DNA of 64,000 nucleotides, from contig NC_061064.1 of assembly GCF_021917145.1 (NCBI RefSeq), forward strand, positions 62,001-126,000, in the 5' to 3' direction. Below are positions 53,375-64,000 of the stretch, one piece after another. The first letter of the stretch is position 1, and every line of letters starts with the position of its first letter. The DNA is from Hypomesus transpacificus (lineage: Eukaryota > Chordata > Actinopteri > Osmeriformes > Osmeridae). The position numbers and the translations under genes are program-made. The notes under the pieces were generated by a model. The model ran no database searches and had not been told where the DNA came from. It saw only the letters and a list, made by a program, of their open reading frames with translations.

Positions 53375-54784
53375 TTATTGCGGCTCAGGAGCTGGATTAG
53401 TATACAGGTAAGGGTTGAAGAGGTCACGGCGGTAATCGTAAGGGTCAAACTGAAGGCTGGGGGCTTCAGTCTTTTCCTCTAGCACAGCTGGAGCTGGCTC
53501 TTCCTCCTTCACCTTCTCCTCAACAGGGGCTGGAGGTTGAGTCGGGGGTGGCGGTGGGAGGGAGGTGGTCTCGACAGGGCGGGGCGGGTGGTCTATCAGG
53601 CAGTCAGGGTCCCAGTACGGGTCACAGTCATACTCCATCCCTTTGAAGCTGATTTGGGGGGCAGGGGCGGACTTCTGAGGGGGAGGTGGCGGTGGAGGAG
53701 ATGCTTCGATGGCAGGTTCTTCTGGGGCCTCCAGGACCTCCTCGTCCGATTTGGGCTGGCAGGCAGGGTGGTATCTTGGGTCGCAGAGAACTGGGACCGC
53801 CCCTGTTGGCAAGTACACGATCTTAGGCTTACAGAGTGGGTCTTTGGGGTTGCACAGGTGGATGATGTCTGCGTCGGAGAAAACTGGAGGGGGGTGCTGG
53901 GTGGTGGGGGGAGGCGGGGGCTGGGTGGTGGTGGTGGTGGTCGGGGGCAGAGTGGTCGTCTGGACCCCCAGGGCGTTCTGGTAGCTGGAGGCGTCGGCGC
54001 CGTAGGTCTGCTCAAGGTGACGCATCTGCTGATACAGCATCCGAATCTTGTCTATCTCATAGAGCTGGTGGAGAGAGAGAGAGACAGAGAGAGAGACAGA
54101 GAGAGAAAGAGAGAGAGAGAGAGATGAAGAATATTTATGTTACAATAAAGCTATATATAGTTATATATAGACCAGACAGACCATCCAACCACTCACCCCT
54201 TCGATGTGGCCGATGCTGGTGTAGAATCGGTAGTAGGACTGGAAGTCTGGCGTGCCGCGGTGCCACTTGGGGTCGACGTTCCTCCTGGGCCGAGCCTGAG
54301 ACAGGAAGCCATGCGCTTGCGCGGAGTCGATGCTCACGGCTGGTGTGTTCAACACCGATCAGGCCAGACACACCACAACGGTGAGGAGAGAAGCATGAAA
54401 AACACAATTTTTGTCCAATTAGTTATTTTACTTCCTGACATTTGTATTCATTCAGCAGATGTATGCTTCACAAGAACTTACGCCTGAACAGCATGTTAGT
54501 GCATTAGTGATTTTGCTCGGATTGTGAAAATACATCCATCTCATCTCTGTACCTTCCACGTTTTTCACCTCCATCAAGGATTTGGCCTCGAGCAAACCTG
54601 GGTAGTAAGAGGGAGAGCAGAGAGTCCTTGGTGAGAATCAAGCCTCTGTTTAAAACTTCCAGTCCATCTAGACGTTGCACATCCCTTCCCCTAAACATTA
54701 AATCCAACATGGACGTCTTTAGAAAATCCAACCTGACAGCAGTATTATGCAGGACAGGGCTCTCAGCAAGGTTAGTGAACTCAT
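53375..54784 (-). CDS. and: Actinodin, structural protein of fin-fold actinotrichia
   Basis: Actinodins build the actinotrichia that support fish fin folds and were lost in tetrapods. Coding exons in transcript order are 54733-54784, 54553-54597, 54197-54339 and 53375-54064; phases agree and give 309 residues. The start ATG opens a signal peptide ([18 protein letters not shown]). Then come [14 protein letters not shown], the family block [20 protein letters not shown] and [20 protein letters not shown]. The last exon has Thr/Pro-rich stretches and the Cys motifs [19 protein letters not shown] and [10 protein letters not shown] typical of the family, and ends in a Pro/Glu-rich tail. The paralogue number is not assigned. 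The stop codon overlaps an AATAAA. A possible 5'UTR exon lies at 56441-56540. Confidence 0.88.
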
Positions 54785-55493
54785 CCTTGCCACCTGTACA
54801 GTAGAAACAGTATACAGTCATGAACAAAACCAGCGAGGTAATTAACTTGAATTCTCTTTTACTTTGAACGCACCTAACCCCCAATATCTCACTTAGGCAT
54901 TTAAGAAATTACAGACAGATTTTATGAACGTTGTTTTCGTATTAGCATTGATAGAAGTGGGCTTCTCCAGAATTAAGTACGCATGATTATGGCGTTCATG
55001 TAATGCATTCATTTAGTTGATGCTTTTTAAATTCCTCTGTAGCAGACGTTGTTGCTAGTGTTAGAACACAGCAGGGCCATTGTATGAATCCTCTTCAAAG
55101 TATAAACTACCCAATAGACTAGCCCACTGCAACACATCGTTAGATAGAGGCAATTACGTGAAGTGGGAGGTACTTTTTTCCCAATGTCAAAAATTAGATA
55201 TGCTGTAGTTACAATCTACGACCACTGGAGTGCAGTAGCGAAACACCACATTCACCACTGGACTACAAAGTTGATCTTTGATAGGGCAAAAATACAAAGC
55301 AATACATGTCTACTGAATGTTTATAACATATCTTGTAGCAAGGAGGTGAAACAAATCAACATAATTTGTTTCATACACATCCGCGATCATTGTTGATATG
55401 AAGTAAATACTACACTCATGAACTCATATCCAAAGTTTCAAGGAATTCAATTTTTTACTTTCCGTCCACCTACACTTTCTTTTCACATTATAG

Positions 55494-55611
55494 GAAGCCC
55501 CGCCTTAAGGCAGGGCATCAAAAAATTAGTTGATACTCATAATGTTCCTCTCCACGGAAATCTTTAGTAAAAGGCGAAAGATTTATACGATCTGAAGAGA
55601 AACCCGAGTGT
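55494..55611 (-). ncRNA. rnu5: U5 spliceosomal snRNA
   Basis: U5 is the core snRNA of the U4/U6.U5 tri-snRNP that holds exon ends during splicing. The minus strand reads ACACTCGGGTTTCTCTTCAG at its start, then ATCGTATAAATCTTTCGCC and the invariant loop 1 GCCTTTTACTAAAG. Then come ATTTCCGTGGAGAGGAACA, the Sm site AATTTTTTG and a closing hairpin (GCCCTGCC TTAA GGCGGGGC). The length of about 118 nt fits. All key elements are intact, so it looks functional. Confidence 0.93.
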
Positions 55612-55651
55612 ACTGCAGATTATTGGGCAGCCGGAACGGTCCCTTTTTGAG

Positions 55652-55672
55652 CCATAGCAATTACGTTTGCGG
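55652..55672 (-). promoter_or_regulatory. Possible proximal sequence element of U5
   Basis: ACCGCAAACGTAATTGCTAT lies 41-61 bases upstream of the U5 start. It shares the ACC start and the position of the U8 elements but little else. Confidence 0.35.
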
Positions 55673-55812
55673 TTATTAAAAGTTTATTTTTACTAATGCG
55701 AACGCCTACAAACTAGTATAAGAAACCGGTACAAACATTATTTTGGAATGCTCACAATATTGGTACCCCCTGAGTTTACACGAAGTCTGGTGTCCGACTT
55801 TGAGTACGCGAA

Positions 55813-55824
55813 AGGCATGATGGG
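55813..55824 (-). promoter_or_regulatory. ZNF143/STAF site in the U5 distal element
   Basis: On the minus strand TCCCATCATGCC matches the STAF core and lies about 205 bases upstream of the U5 start, the standard position of snRNA distal elements. Confidence 0.6.
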
Positions 55825-56440
55825 ATGTCACATTCCCACTTTTAGTTTAGTGACGATATTCGTTTAACTTAATTGCGTGCTTGCAATGCAATGACACATA
55901 ATACACATGTTTTTGTGAACAAGCATGAGCACTAAAGCGCTGCTCGGGTGTGTATGTTTCAAGCAACATTCATCTTGAAAGCTTCCGCAGCCTACTTGTT
56001 TTGTCAGGACAAGCGTGACCTCGCCTGCCACACACAGACTGATGTACCGGGCCGGTTAATTTATCGTGAGTTCCGCACCACAGTTCCACGCCGTTAATAA
56101 CATGCACTTTGATCGTATTGTGGATTTCATTACATGTATTTAAAAAAAAACTAAAGCTTTAACTACTTTCAATGCCAATAATTTAATTTAATTTGTCACT
56201 CCATAAAATACAGTCCGTTGTAGACCAACACCATCAAATGTCATCAGATAATCGTGATAAATCACACTATACATTAATCAGGCGGAGGACAAATGAGAAA
56301 GGAAAACATTTGACATACATTGAATCATGTCTATAATAAAATAAAAGCTATAGCTTGCATTTGTATTAATTGGTTTATACATTTATGAGTGTGGAGAAGT
56401 CGTAATTATCAAACAAAACATTGGTGTAATAATTTCTCAC

Positions 56441-56540
56441 CTGGTCTTGCATCCCTCCTTGTACAGTCTGCTGGCGATCTGAGAAAATATAGCAGAATAT
56501 AACAGTTCATAAATACTGATCTTAACGCCGCTCATAATTT
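56441..56540 (-). other. Possible non-coding first exon of actinodin
   Basis: A consensus donor reads AAGACCAG|GTGAGAA on the minus strand. The acceptor CTGTACAG before the actinodin start exon (54793/54794) would pair with it. The 5' end is estimated and the link is inferred from strand and position only. Confidence 0.3.
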
Positions 56541-57518
56541 GTGCATTTTTCATTGGCTATCCAAAAGTAGCTCCACCCTATACACATCTACTGTCAGTGA
56601 ATACTTGAAACGTGGATTGTTAATTTGTACATTAGTGTGAACACAAAAAAGTTCCTAAAAGAAGTCTGTTGAATAGAGTTTAGGATCTAAAACTGATTCA
56701 GCATTCCTTTTCGTTCATTGAATAATATGCTTTAAAGAGATGAACTGGAGTCTCTGTTTTTTTTTAAATCATAATAACCCACTTTTGAGGAAACCTGCTT
56801 GGAAGGCAAAATTAACCCCTTCTCACAAAACAGCTGGAGGTCTTCTTTTAAGTTGGCCGTTTTTTCTTTTTCTCCTTTCTTTTTTTTTCTTTTTTCTTTT
56901 TTTTTGTGGGGGGTATGGAGGTGTTGACTTCTGTTTTGAGTTAATTAAACACATATAATAGCACAGAAAGAAGTATATTAGTATAAGTACATATTCCTGC
57001 TTTAAAGATGTTGAAACAAAAATGTAAAAGTATATCTTGGGGGTAATTTATCAAAGATTGACCGAGTGGTGCTATTATCAGACTAAAACATGTTTGCGAA
57101 AAACAGAAAAACTACAGAATCTTCATAAAGTATCTCCCTTTTCTCCTCTGCTTGTATGGCATTTGCCTGTGAACACAAACAGCTGAACTGACACCTCTTA
57201 CTTGTCATGTAGAAGCAAAGAACCAGGGGCCTGCCACACATCAAGCTTTACCCAAATTGCTGTCAGAGCTTGCCTGGCAATATTTTACGATCCCCTCTAG
57301 GGGGAAGGAATATCCCAACAACATTGTACCTCTCTGATCTTCACGTGAAGGAACACTGTACCTTGTCATCATGTTCTCTGCAGGGTACGGTGGACTCCGC
57401 AGGACACAGCTATCAACATCGAATAACGACTTGGCTCACTTCTCTTTATTAAACAGGAAGAGCGCAGGGTGAGAGGGAGTTGTTGAACGACCACTTCTTG
57501 GATGTCAGAATCGAACTA

Positions 57519-57640
57519 AGGCATAGCTCAGTGGTTAGAGCAGTTCAATGGGGGGCAAGAGGTCATGGGGTTGAAATCTTGTTGCCATTTTGCATTTGCT
57601 TTAAATAAAGAGTGAATCTAAGTGAATGTTTAGTTGGTTT
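57519..57640 (+). repeat. tRNA-like SINE head
   Basis: GGCATAGCTCAGTGGTTAGA (A box) and GGGGTTGAAATC (B box) stand at tRNA spacing. An AT-rich tail containing AATAAAGAGTGAATC follows. The head cannot fold into a good tRNA, so it is a SINE or tRNA pseudogene. Confidence 0.5.
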
Positions 57641-57650
57641 ATTGTTTTCC

Positions 57651-57778
57651 AGTGTATTCGGTTCGAAGGGAACGGAGGCACGCGGTGAGGCGAAGGATGT
57701 AGTCGTGGCAAAGGGTCTGGACGTTGTCAGGGTTACAATTTGGAGGAGGCGGAGAGGAGCCCAGGAGAGGCGCTGAAA
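57651..57778 (-). CDS. Candidate terminal exon of an unrecognised small gene (doubtful)
   Basis: After an acceptor-like CACACCTGTTTCAG the minus strand reads PLLGSSPPPPNCNPDNVQTL, then CHDYILRLTACLRSLRTEYT and GKQ before TAA. The Cys spacing and amphipathic pattern look protein-like, and an AATAAA overlaps the stop. A TATATAAG lies upstream on the same strand at 58150-58157. A signal-like MKAVYILGCIITAYS lies between them, but no splice choice joined it in phase, so the gene model is incomplete. Confidence 0.25.
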
Positions 57779-59403
57779 CAGGTGTGAGGAAGACGGAGGA
57801 GGAATCTGAGATATGCACTAACAGGAGGTCTTCCATGGCAGAAACCCAGGCTGGCCTCAAAATAATCATACAGAATACGCTGTAATGATACAGCCAAGGA
57901 TATAAACAGCTTTCATGGGCCGTCCTGTCCTAACCGGTCCATATCAGCAACTTCAAAGACAAAATAACACGTGTTAGGGACTGACACTGCTCTTAAGCAA
58001 ACTAGCACACATATTGAATATGTTTACTGCAAAAATAAAAAATTTTCTTCAGGATCTAGTTTATCCTATACATTAAGCGTGAGGAGACCGGGAAGGTCAA
58101 AGGTGAAAGGTGAGTGCGCAGTAACTGCCTGTTACTGGTACACTAAGCACTTATATAGGTAGTTAGTTATAGGCTATAGGTACAGTATTGATTAAATAAG
58201 AGAATTAGATCATAACTCTAGAGAACTTCAAAAGCATGCCTTTGTGACGTTGGTTAAGCCTTAACTTAAATTATCTCAAGTTGAATCATGTAGCGAAACA
58301 CCCAGGTGCAAAATAAAACTATGTTGTTGCGAGCTTCTAGTTTAGGTCACTCCCAATGCTTGGTCCCTGCTCTTCCATGGCTGGAAAAGTGATAACAACT
58401 TTTCAAACTATCTGTCTGAATGGACTATCACACTTCACAGCTTTATTCAAATGGGGCACTTGATGTCTTGCAACAATTCACAATGCCCTTGCTGTTTTAT
58501 TATGGACAATATATATATATTGTCATCATTCTCCAATGAGACACTCGGCTATTTTGAAAACAATGGCACATGTACCCTACGAAACTATCAATTTATCTCC
58601 ATAGCAAATAATCACAATCAGTCCTGTGGCTAGTTAGTCCGTTAAGTAATGCCTGAATAATTGACGTACTATACAGATCGTCTTAAATCACATTTCAGAA
58701 ATCTGCATAGAATTTATTTCATTTACTCTATTGACGTTGTTTCTTGGATAGTCTTTTCCCAAAGCTTTTGTCCTAGAACCGCGTGCAGTTGCCCCCTGCT
58801 AAGTACAGATATAGGCTAGTTCTCCATTTTAGAAATGGATGTTTTAGCCATGAAAATCGGATGAAACTACGCCATGGAGCTACAATCAAGTTAATGATCG
58901 GTGCTGTAACCACCGCAAGACACTTCGATGAACTCATCTAAAAAATATAGTTTGCAGAAAAAAGACTAAACTAGGTAACGTCAAGAGGCGATAACTGTAG
59001 AATGGAACGTGGCCCAAACCGATTGTATAACAAGTTTAAGACGAAATGGTATGCTTACTAAAAGGCTTGATAGCGAATATGAAAATTCTACTCGTTTAAT
59101 AATTAATCTGTTGCATATTGCAATCTCGTGCTAGAATGCGTCTGCAGTTCTGTGTAGTCTATGCTATGATTGGACGCAATTTCTCAATTCTGCAGGCTAA
59201 AATTTGGATATCGCTGGAGTCGACTTTCTTGCAATCAAGGCAATACGACCGAACTTTGTTGGACGTTCTGCATTAACTGATAGTTTTGTCAATTTGCAAT
59301 CTAGAATTACTTCATTTGACTTGAAACAACGTTAGTTGACTAGTATCTTACGATTAATTTAAGCTCCTTAATTGCGTAATGATTTGTTTTCTGTTTTCAG
59401 ACA

Positions 59404-60002
59404 ATGTCTCCTGCCCGAATGTTGTGTCGGTTACTTGAGAATGTTCAGACTCTGTCTAAAGTTAAACGGCCTTTCAACTTCGGACTGGAAAGGATCCGAG
59501 GCAGACAATTTCAGCATACGACTCCTCAGTCAACAAGTTGTCATTGGCAGCTTCGTGATGACTGTCTTGGTGAGTGGTAGTGATTACGCTCGTCCGGTAC
59601 AAATACTTATGGCTCTAGTCTTGAATTTGTAACTGTTTAAAATGTTCGTGCCTTCGTAATGTAAAGATTGCCCTGACTGCACATATTAGTTGGCAATGTT
59701 GACATGGTTTTACATTAAATTAATATCATTTTTGAATATCCAGAGCTTAACTATGGCGGCCTCCTGATGCACTTTGATTACGTGTGGTTGAGAGACCATT
59801 GTCGCTCAGCCTCTTGCTACAACACCAAAACCAACCAGAGGAATCTGGACACAGCTAGCGTGGATCTGAACATCCGGCCATCCAAGACCAGAGTAGAGGA
59901 TGAGAACGTGTATCTCACATGTGAGTCATGTCAATACAGTGCCGGGGTCCGAGCCCATCTGGCGCCCTATGCGAAATGTATCAACAGCATCCCCCCCCCC
60001 CC

Positions 60003-60037
<35 letters not shown>

Positions 60038-62694
60038 TTTGTTCGTTAGTTGTAACTGGTTTAACTGCTTGTAGCCTATTCGATGTGGATTATATTATTG
60101 TTGCTTGCTTTCCTCCAGGTACACTATCACTCTCGAGGATCACGTTGTTTAATTGAAATGTGTTTAACTACATGCTCTTCTGGTTCCACCCATTGGCACT
60201 TATTTGCTTTTCGCAATGTATGCCTCATGTTTTGGCTTCTCGCAATGTTTCTGGGGCTATCTCGTTGTTAATGATAATTAAACAATGCACTTTTTGTAAA
60301 GCTCTCTCTTGGAAGTCGCTTTGGATAAAAGCGTCTGCTAAATTACTAAATGTAAATAAAGTCAATGAAATCGGGTTGTTTCACGAGGACCCCTCTACTC
60401 TTCGTCAGGGTCAGACGGCCACGTGACGAAGTACAGCCTGAGTTGGCTGGCCCAGAACAGCTACGAAGGTCAGAAGCACAGCGCCATGCAGCCTCGCGTC
60501 CTGTGGAACTCTGGCGGGTACGCCAACGCCAAGGTGCCCTCGGCCGACTGGGACAAGTTCATGAGCTGTGACGACGAGTTGAAGAGCTTCCTGAGGAACT
60601 TCCTGTTGTACGGCATTGCGTTTGTGGAGGGTGTACCTGCCAGCGTGGAAGCCACTGAGAACCTCGCACACAGGGTCAGTCTCATCAGGTAAGATCTGAC
60701 CCACCCGGAGGTATCACGTTCACGTTAATTGCCATATGCACATTATCATCATTATTATCACAGTTTTATAATGTTGCCAATGACATTCTTGATTTCGTTG
60801 ACATGTTCAACAGTGCAGTGCACGCACTGTTCACAGTAATACACATTAGATCAGAACATAATAAAGCTATTGCAACTTTCGACAAGAATCTACAGTGAGA
60901 TACCTTTTGCATTAGGTTTTTTATGAACCGGGATTGGCAGGTGGCGTGAGTAAAACAAATGGACCTGCACATCAATCCTCCTTTGCATTTGGGGTTGAGA
61001 AGGTGAGAGTGCAGGGTGTAAACAGCATGGGTCACTAGGCAGAGCAGAGGCCTGGCTGCTAATGACCTGGCAGCTGTGCTCCACCGCAGCCGATGAAGAA
61101 CAGCTCTGTCTGTCTCTTCAGTTGAATGCGTCGGCTAAATGGGTCAAAACGCTAACTGTAACTCGCCCTGTGTGGACCACCAGAGAGACGATGTACGGGA
61201 GGATGTGGGACTTCACCTCAGACTTCTCCCGGGGTGACACGGCCTACACCAAGCTGGCCCTCGACCGCCACACCGACACCTCCTACTTCCAGGAGCCCTG
61301 TGGGTAGGTGCCGGTGTCACTGGAGTCGTGGCATCGCTCGTCAGCCTCGCTTCTTCACTCACTCGCCCACACTGGGGTTTGACTTCCTGTGTACAATGGG
61401 TTGTTTTATTGTATCATAGGGTTATTGCTAAATTTAAATGCTAGGTAGTGTATTGTGAAACAGCCTGCTGTTTTTATGATGGTTCATGGTCTCTAAAAGA
61501 TAAGATCGCTTGGATCTTTGGATCTCTGAATAAAACATTCACAGGGCTGTTTTATGTAGGCATTGTGTGAGGTCAAATGTGTAAATTGGAGATTAAATAT
61601 GGCCTAACCACTATGCAGTAAAAGGTCTACATTTTAAATATACAACCACAGTAAAGCATACAAGTATATATTTGTTAATCATTATTAAAGTAAGGGAAAG
61701 CAAGTAGCTGGCTTAAATAAACAGACTCATTGACTTTTCCTGCAGGATTCAGGTCTTCCATTGCTTGAAGCACGAGGGAACAGGAGGAAGGACCTTACTA
61801 GTGGATGGATTCTATTCTGCTGACCAAGTGTTGAAACAGACGCCTGACAACTTTGAGCTGCTTGCCAGAGTGCCTATCAAGCACGAATACATTGAAAACC
61901 TGAGCAACCACCGCAACCATATGATAGGCATTGGTCCTGTGCTCAACGTGTATCCCTGGAACAATGAGGTTTACATGATCAGGTGAAGATGAGATTGTAT
62001 GTGCTGTGAGATGCTAGTTTTGTAGTGATAGTTATAACAATGGTTATAACAATGGTTATAGCCATGTGGCATTTCACAGAAGATCAATAGGTTTCAGGTT
62101 CGAAATCCCCCACGTACATCTCTTTGCATGAACCTCTGCTAAATGTAGACATCATTATTTGTAATATTTTTATTTTTCTTTTTTTTTACAGATACAATAA
62201 CTATGACCGTGCAGTTCTGAACACAATCCCTCACAAGCTGGTTCAGCAGTGGTATGCTGCTCACAGAGAGCTGACCACAGAACTAAGGAGGCCTGAGAAC
62301 GAGTTGTGGGTAAAACTGAAGCCAGGAAAGGTACGGACAAGCAGCATCTACATCATCTGAGTCTATATGTCAAGTATGATTTTAAGCTATAGGCTTACCC
62401 TTCAGTTACATTGGTTAAGGTTAGCCTTCAGCTATGCTGTTAAGGGTTAGCCACGTATAGTTTTCAGACGTAACTTCTACTCTCACAGTAAAGGCTGAAT
62501 GGCTGTGAAGGTGTCCTTACAATCTTCCTTCGTGATCGTGTTGATTTGTCACCCGTTGTCAGGTTATCTTCATTGACAACTGGCGAGTGCTGCACGGACG
62601 TGAATCCTTCACGGGGCTGAGGCGTCTGTGCGGCTGCTACCTGACCAGGGATGACGTGCTCAACACGGCCCGCTCCCTGGGCCTACAGGCCTGA
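59404..62694 (+). CDS. tmlhe: Trimethyllysine dioxygenase, mitochondrial
   Basis: This Fe(II)/2-oxoglutarate enzyme makes hydroxytrimethyllysine, the first step of carnitine synthesis. Seven coding exons, 59404-59569, 59744-59920, 60409-60688, 61184-61303, 61746-61982, 62192-62330 and 62563-62694, give 416 residues (human 421). The basic N-terminal region (LSKVKRPFNFGLERIRGRQF) suits a mitochondrial presequence. The N-terminal zinc-binding type domain holds FDYVWLRDHCRSASCYN. The catalytic domain shows the HxD pair in ALDRHTDTSYFQEPCG (H237, D239) and the distal His in NWRVLHGRE (H384). GRTLLVDGFY and RYNNYDRAV are strongly conserved. Vertebrate TMLHE is matched almost throughout, much better than its relative BBOX1. 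The start ATG lies 3 bases after an acceptor, so a 5'UTR exon must lie upstream. Confidence 0.95.
60303..60362 (+). repeat. SINE tail fragment in a tmlhe intron
   Basis: GAAGTCGCTTTGGATAAAAG then CGTCTGCTAAATTACTAAATG matches the shared SINE tail on the plus strand; no head is seen. Confidence 0.6.
62060..62145 (+). repeat. Diverged SINE fragment in a tmlhe intron
   Basis: A B-box-like CAGGTTCGAAATCCCCC is followed by a worn tail ending CTCTGCTAAATGTAGAC. The A box is not clear. Confidence 0.35.
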
Positions 62695-62705
62695 GACGGG
62701 ACACT

Positions 62706-62901
62706 CCAGAGCCGGCCCAAGGCATAAGCGACCTAAGCGGCTGCTTAGGGCCCCCGTGGCCACCGGAGGGCCCCCAAGAGCACATAAAATTACACCTTAA
62801 TTCAAAAATTATATATATTATGTTATGGGTAATTATACACATTCGGACGGCCCCCAAAATCAATTCTGCTCAAGGCCCCATAAAGGCTTGGGCCGGCCCT
62901 G
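62706..62901. mobile_element. Non-autonomous hAT-like DNA transposon (MITE)
   Basis: The ends are inverted repeats of about 15 bases: CAGAGCCGGCCCAAG at the left and CTTGGGCCGGCCCTG at the right. The body of 196 bases carries no reading frame. The CAG(A/G)G start is typical of hAT elements. No clear target-site duplication was found. It sits 12 bases after the tmlhe stop, inside the 3'UTR. Confidence 0.7.
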
Positions 62902-63057
62902 GTCATGCCAGTGTGCACCAAAGCCTGTCCAATTACCCTCAAGACAGGGCCGGAGGGCCATGTTAATTTGTTTTCTTCATTTAGCAGGCCTGCGCATTTA
63001 TCCAAAGACCGTATGAAGATCCGTATGTACACAGTGCATATAGAAAGCAATTCAATT

Positions 63058-63175
63058 CACCATGTGATAGGTGTTGGTCCTGTGCTCAATGTGTATCCCA
63101 GGAACAATGAGGTTAAAATGAGCATGTGTATATATATATATATGATATTCTGTGCTCTGATATGCTAGCTATCGT
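63058..63175 (+). pseudogene. Duplicated fragment of tmlhe exon 5 and its donor side
   Basis: ATAGGTGTTGGTCCTGTGCT then CAATGTGTATCCCAGGAACA copies 61921-61965 with a few changes. The match continues past the exon end into intron-like sequence (CTGTGCTCTGATATGCTAGC versus TGTGCTGTGAGATGCTAG near 62000). The splice donor is not kept. Confidence 0.75.
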
Positions 63176-63640
63176 TCATACTACAGTTCCAGGAACAGAT
63201 GTTCCTAACAATCCTCACCAATCTTGTGATTCCCGGACACCTTATGCGTTGTTCACACCTGAAATAGGGAAATCAACACCCTCGATTATTTAATCACTGA
63301 TAAAAAAAAGGGTGAAAGCAGTTATGTTTTTCACGAAACGTAATGGTTGAAATCAAATAGTTTTGTATGCTGTATAGGGTTAGGGCATTTATAGTGTAAA
63401 CCGTTGCTCACTGGTGAAAATAGGAAATCTATTTTACGTGCATGGGCTTAGTCAGTGTTGAGATGTATGGAAGTATGATCACTTTATTTGAAGGTTGTGC
63501 ACTTCGGAATTATGGAACTTAAGACTGTAAAGCAATTCACATTGCCGTTATGATTTTGCACATTAATTTGATTAAGAATATATTATTGGTAAAGGAGTCT
63601 GTTCCTTATTTGCTACTAATAAAATGTAATTGGTCTGCTA

Positions 63641-64000
63641 CCATATCCACTTAGTATTGCTAGTTTATGTACCCTTAGTATAGTTAGACCTCATATTTAA
63701 ATTTGTATACACCTTCCTGCCAAAGCAAATTCCTTATCTGTGCAAACTTTCATGGCGATTAAAACCCATTCTGATTCTGATATTCAGCATCCGTTTTAAA
63801 ATCACCAACATAAGGAGTGTACCTTGGGGGAGTGGGAAGATAATGCATATCTTAAGTGTCAATTTTGGTTTTACATTAACTCTGGGAAAGAAAGAGTTAG
63901 AAAGCCTTCTCACAAGAGCACATGTAGGGTGATAGAAAGGAATGCAGCCTGGACACGAAACCAACGATGGGCGGAGATTTAAAATGACCTATCGTGAGAT
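63641..64000. other. Region after tmlhe
   Basis: I see no gene or known repeat in this stretch. Confidence 0.4.

Larger units (their letters stand above)
62695..63640 (+). other. tmlhe: tmlhe 3' untranslated region
   Basis: It runs from the stop to an AATAAA near 63619. It includes the hAT-like insertion and a broken copy of part of exon 5. The end is an estimate. Confidence 0.5.

Noticed and set aside
55163-55396. 77-codon plus-strand frame near the U5 gene
   Set aside because: No family resemblance and AT-rich composition; the nearby signal is the U5 snRNA on the other strand.
62825-63168. Frames over the hAT-like element and the exon 5 copy
   Set aside because: They are chance frames in a MITE and a pseudo-exon.

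Overview
The window is nuclear DNA from a ray-finned fish, almost certainly a teleost. Genes are split by short introns with GT-AG borders. An actinodin gene is present, a family known from fish fins and absent from tetrapods. tRNA-derived SINEs with a shared tail are scattered through introns, and long CA, CT and G-rich tandem repeats are common. I cannot name the species. No viral, LTR or Polinton-like element was recognised.

Layout. 1-9235 (+): the 3' part of kdm6b, a JmjC H3K27 demethylase, with its 3'UTR. 13196-13965 (+): tmem88. 14900-17180 (+): a small gene for an unrecognised 81-residue protein behind a TATA box. 18878-23669 (-): pcolce, the procollagen C-proteinase enhancer. 23.7-28.2 kb: a gene-free tract rich in tandem repeats, including an 18-bp minisatellite, a 52-bp G-rich minisatellite and a 52-nt run of G. 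29126-38600 (-): per1, a clock repressor, complete at 1506 codons in 19 coding exons, with an E-box beside its probable first exon. 38.7-45 kb: mostly non-coding. 45013-49465 (-): vamp2, the synaptic v-SNARE, behind a TATA box and a palindromic CRE. 50.1-55.6 kb: a small-RNA cluster of two tRNA-Leu genes, one tRNA-Ser, one odd tRNA-Thr-like locus, three tandem U8 (SNORD118) snoRNA copies each with a PSE-like element about 58 nt upstream, and one U5 snRNA gene. 53375-54784 (-): actinodin. 59404-62694 (+): tmlhe, trimethyllysine dioxygenase, followed by a small inverted-repeat DNA transposon and a broken copy of part of its own exon 5.

The order kdm6b-tmem88 ... per1-vamp2-U8 matches the human 17p13.1 neighbourhood from memory, while pcolce, tmlhe and actinodin are not neighbours there. 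The genes do not form one pathway. Two share an extracellular theme (pcolce in collagen processing, actinodin in fin actinotrichia), and two are 2-oxoglutarate/Fe(II) dioxygenases (kdm6b, tmlhe).

Exon borders were read by eye from GT/AG sites, conserved protein sequence and codon phase. For every multi-exon gene listed the phases add up to an open frame. UTR ends, transcription starts and polyadenylation sites are estimates.
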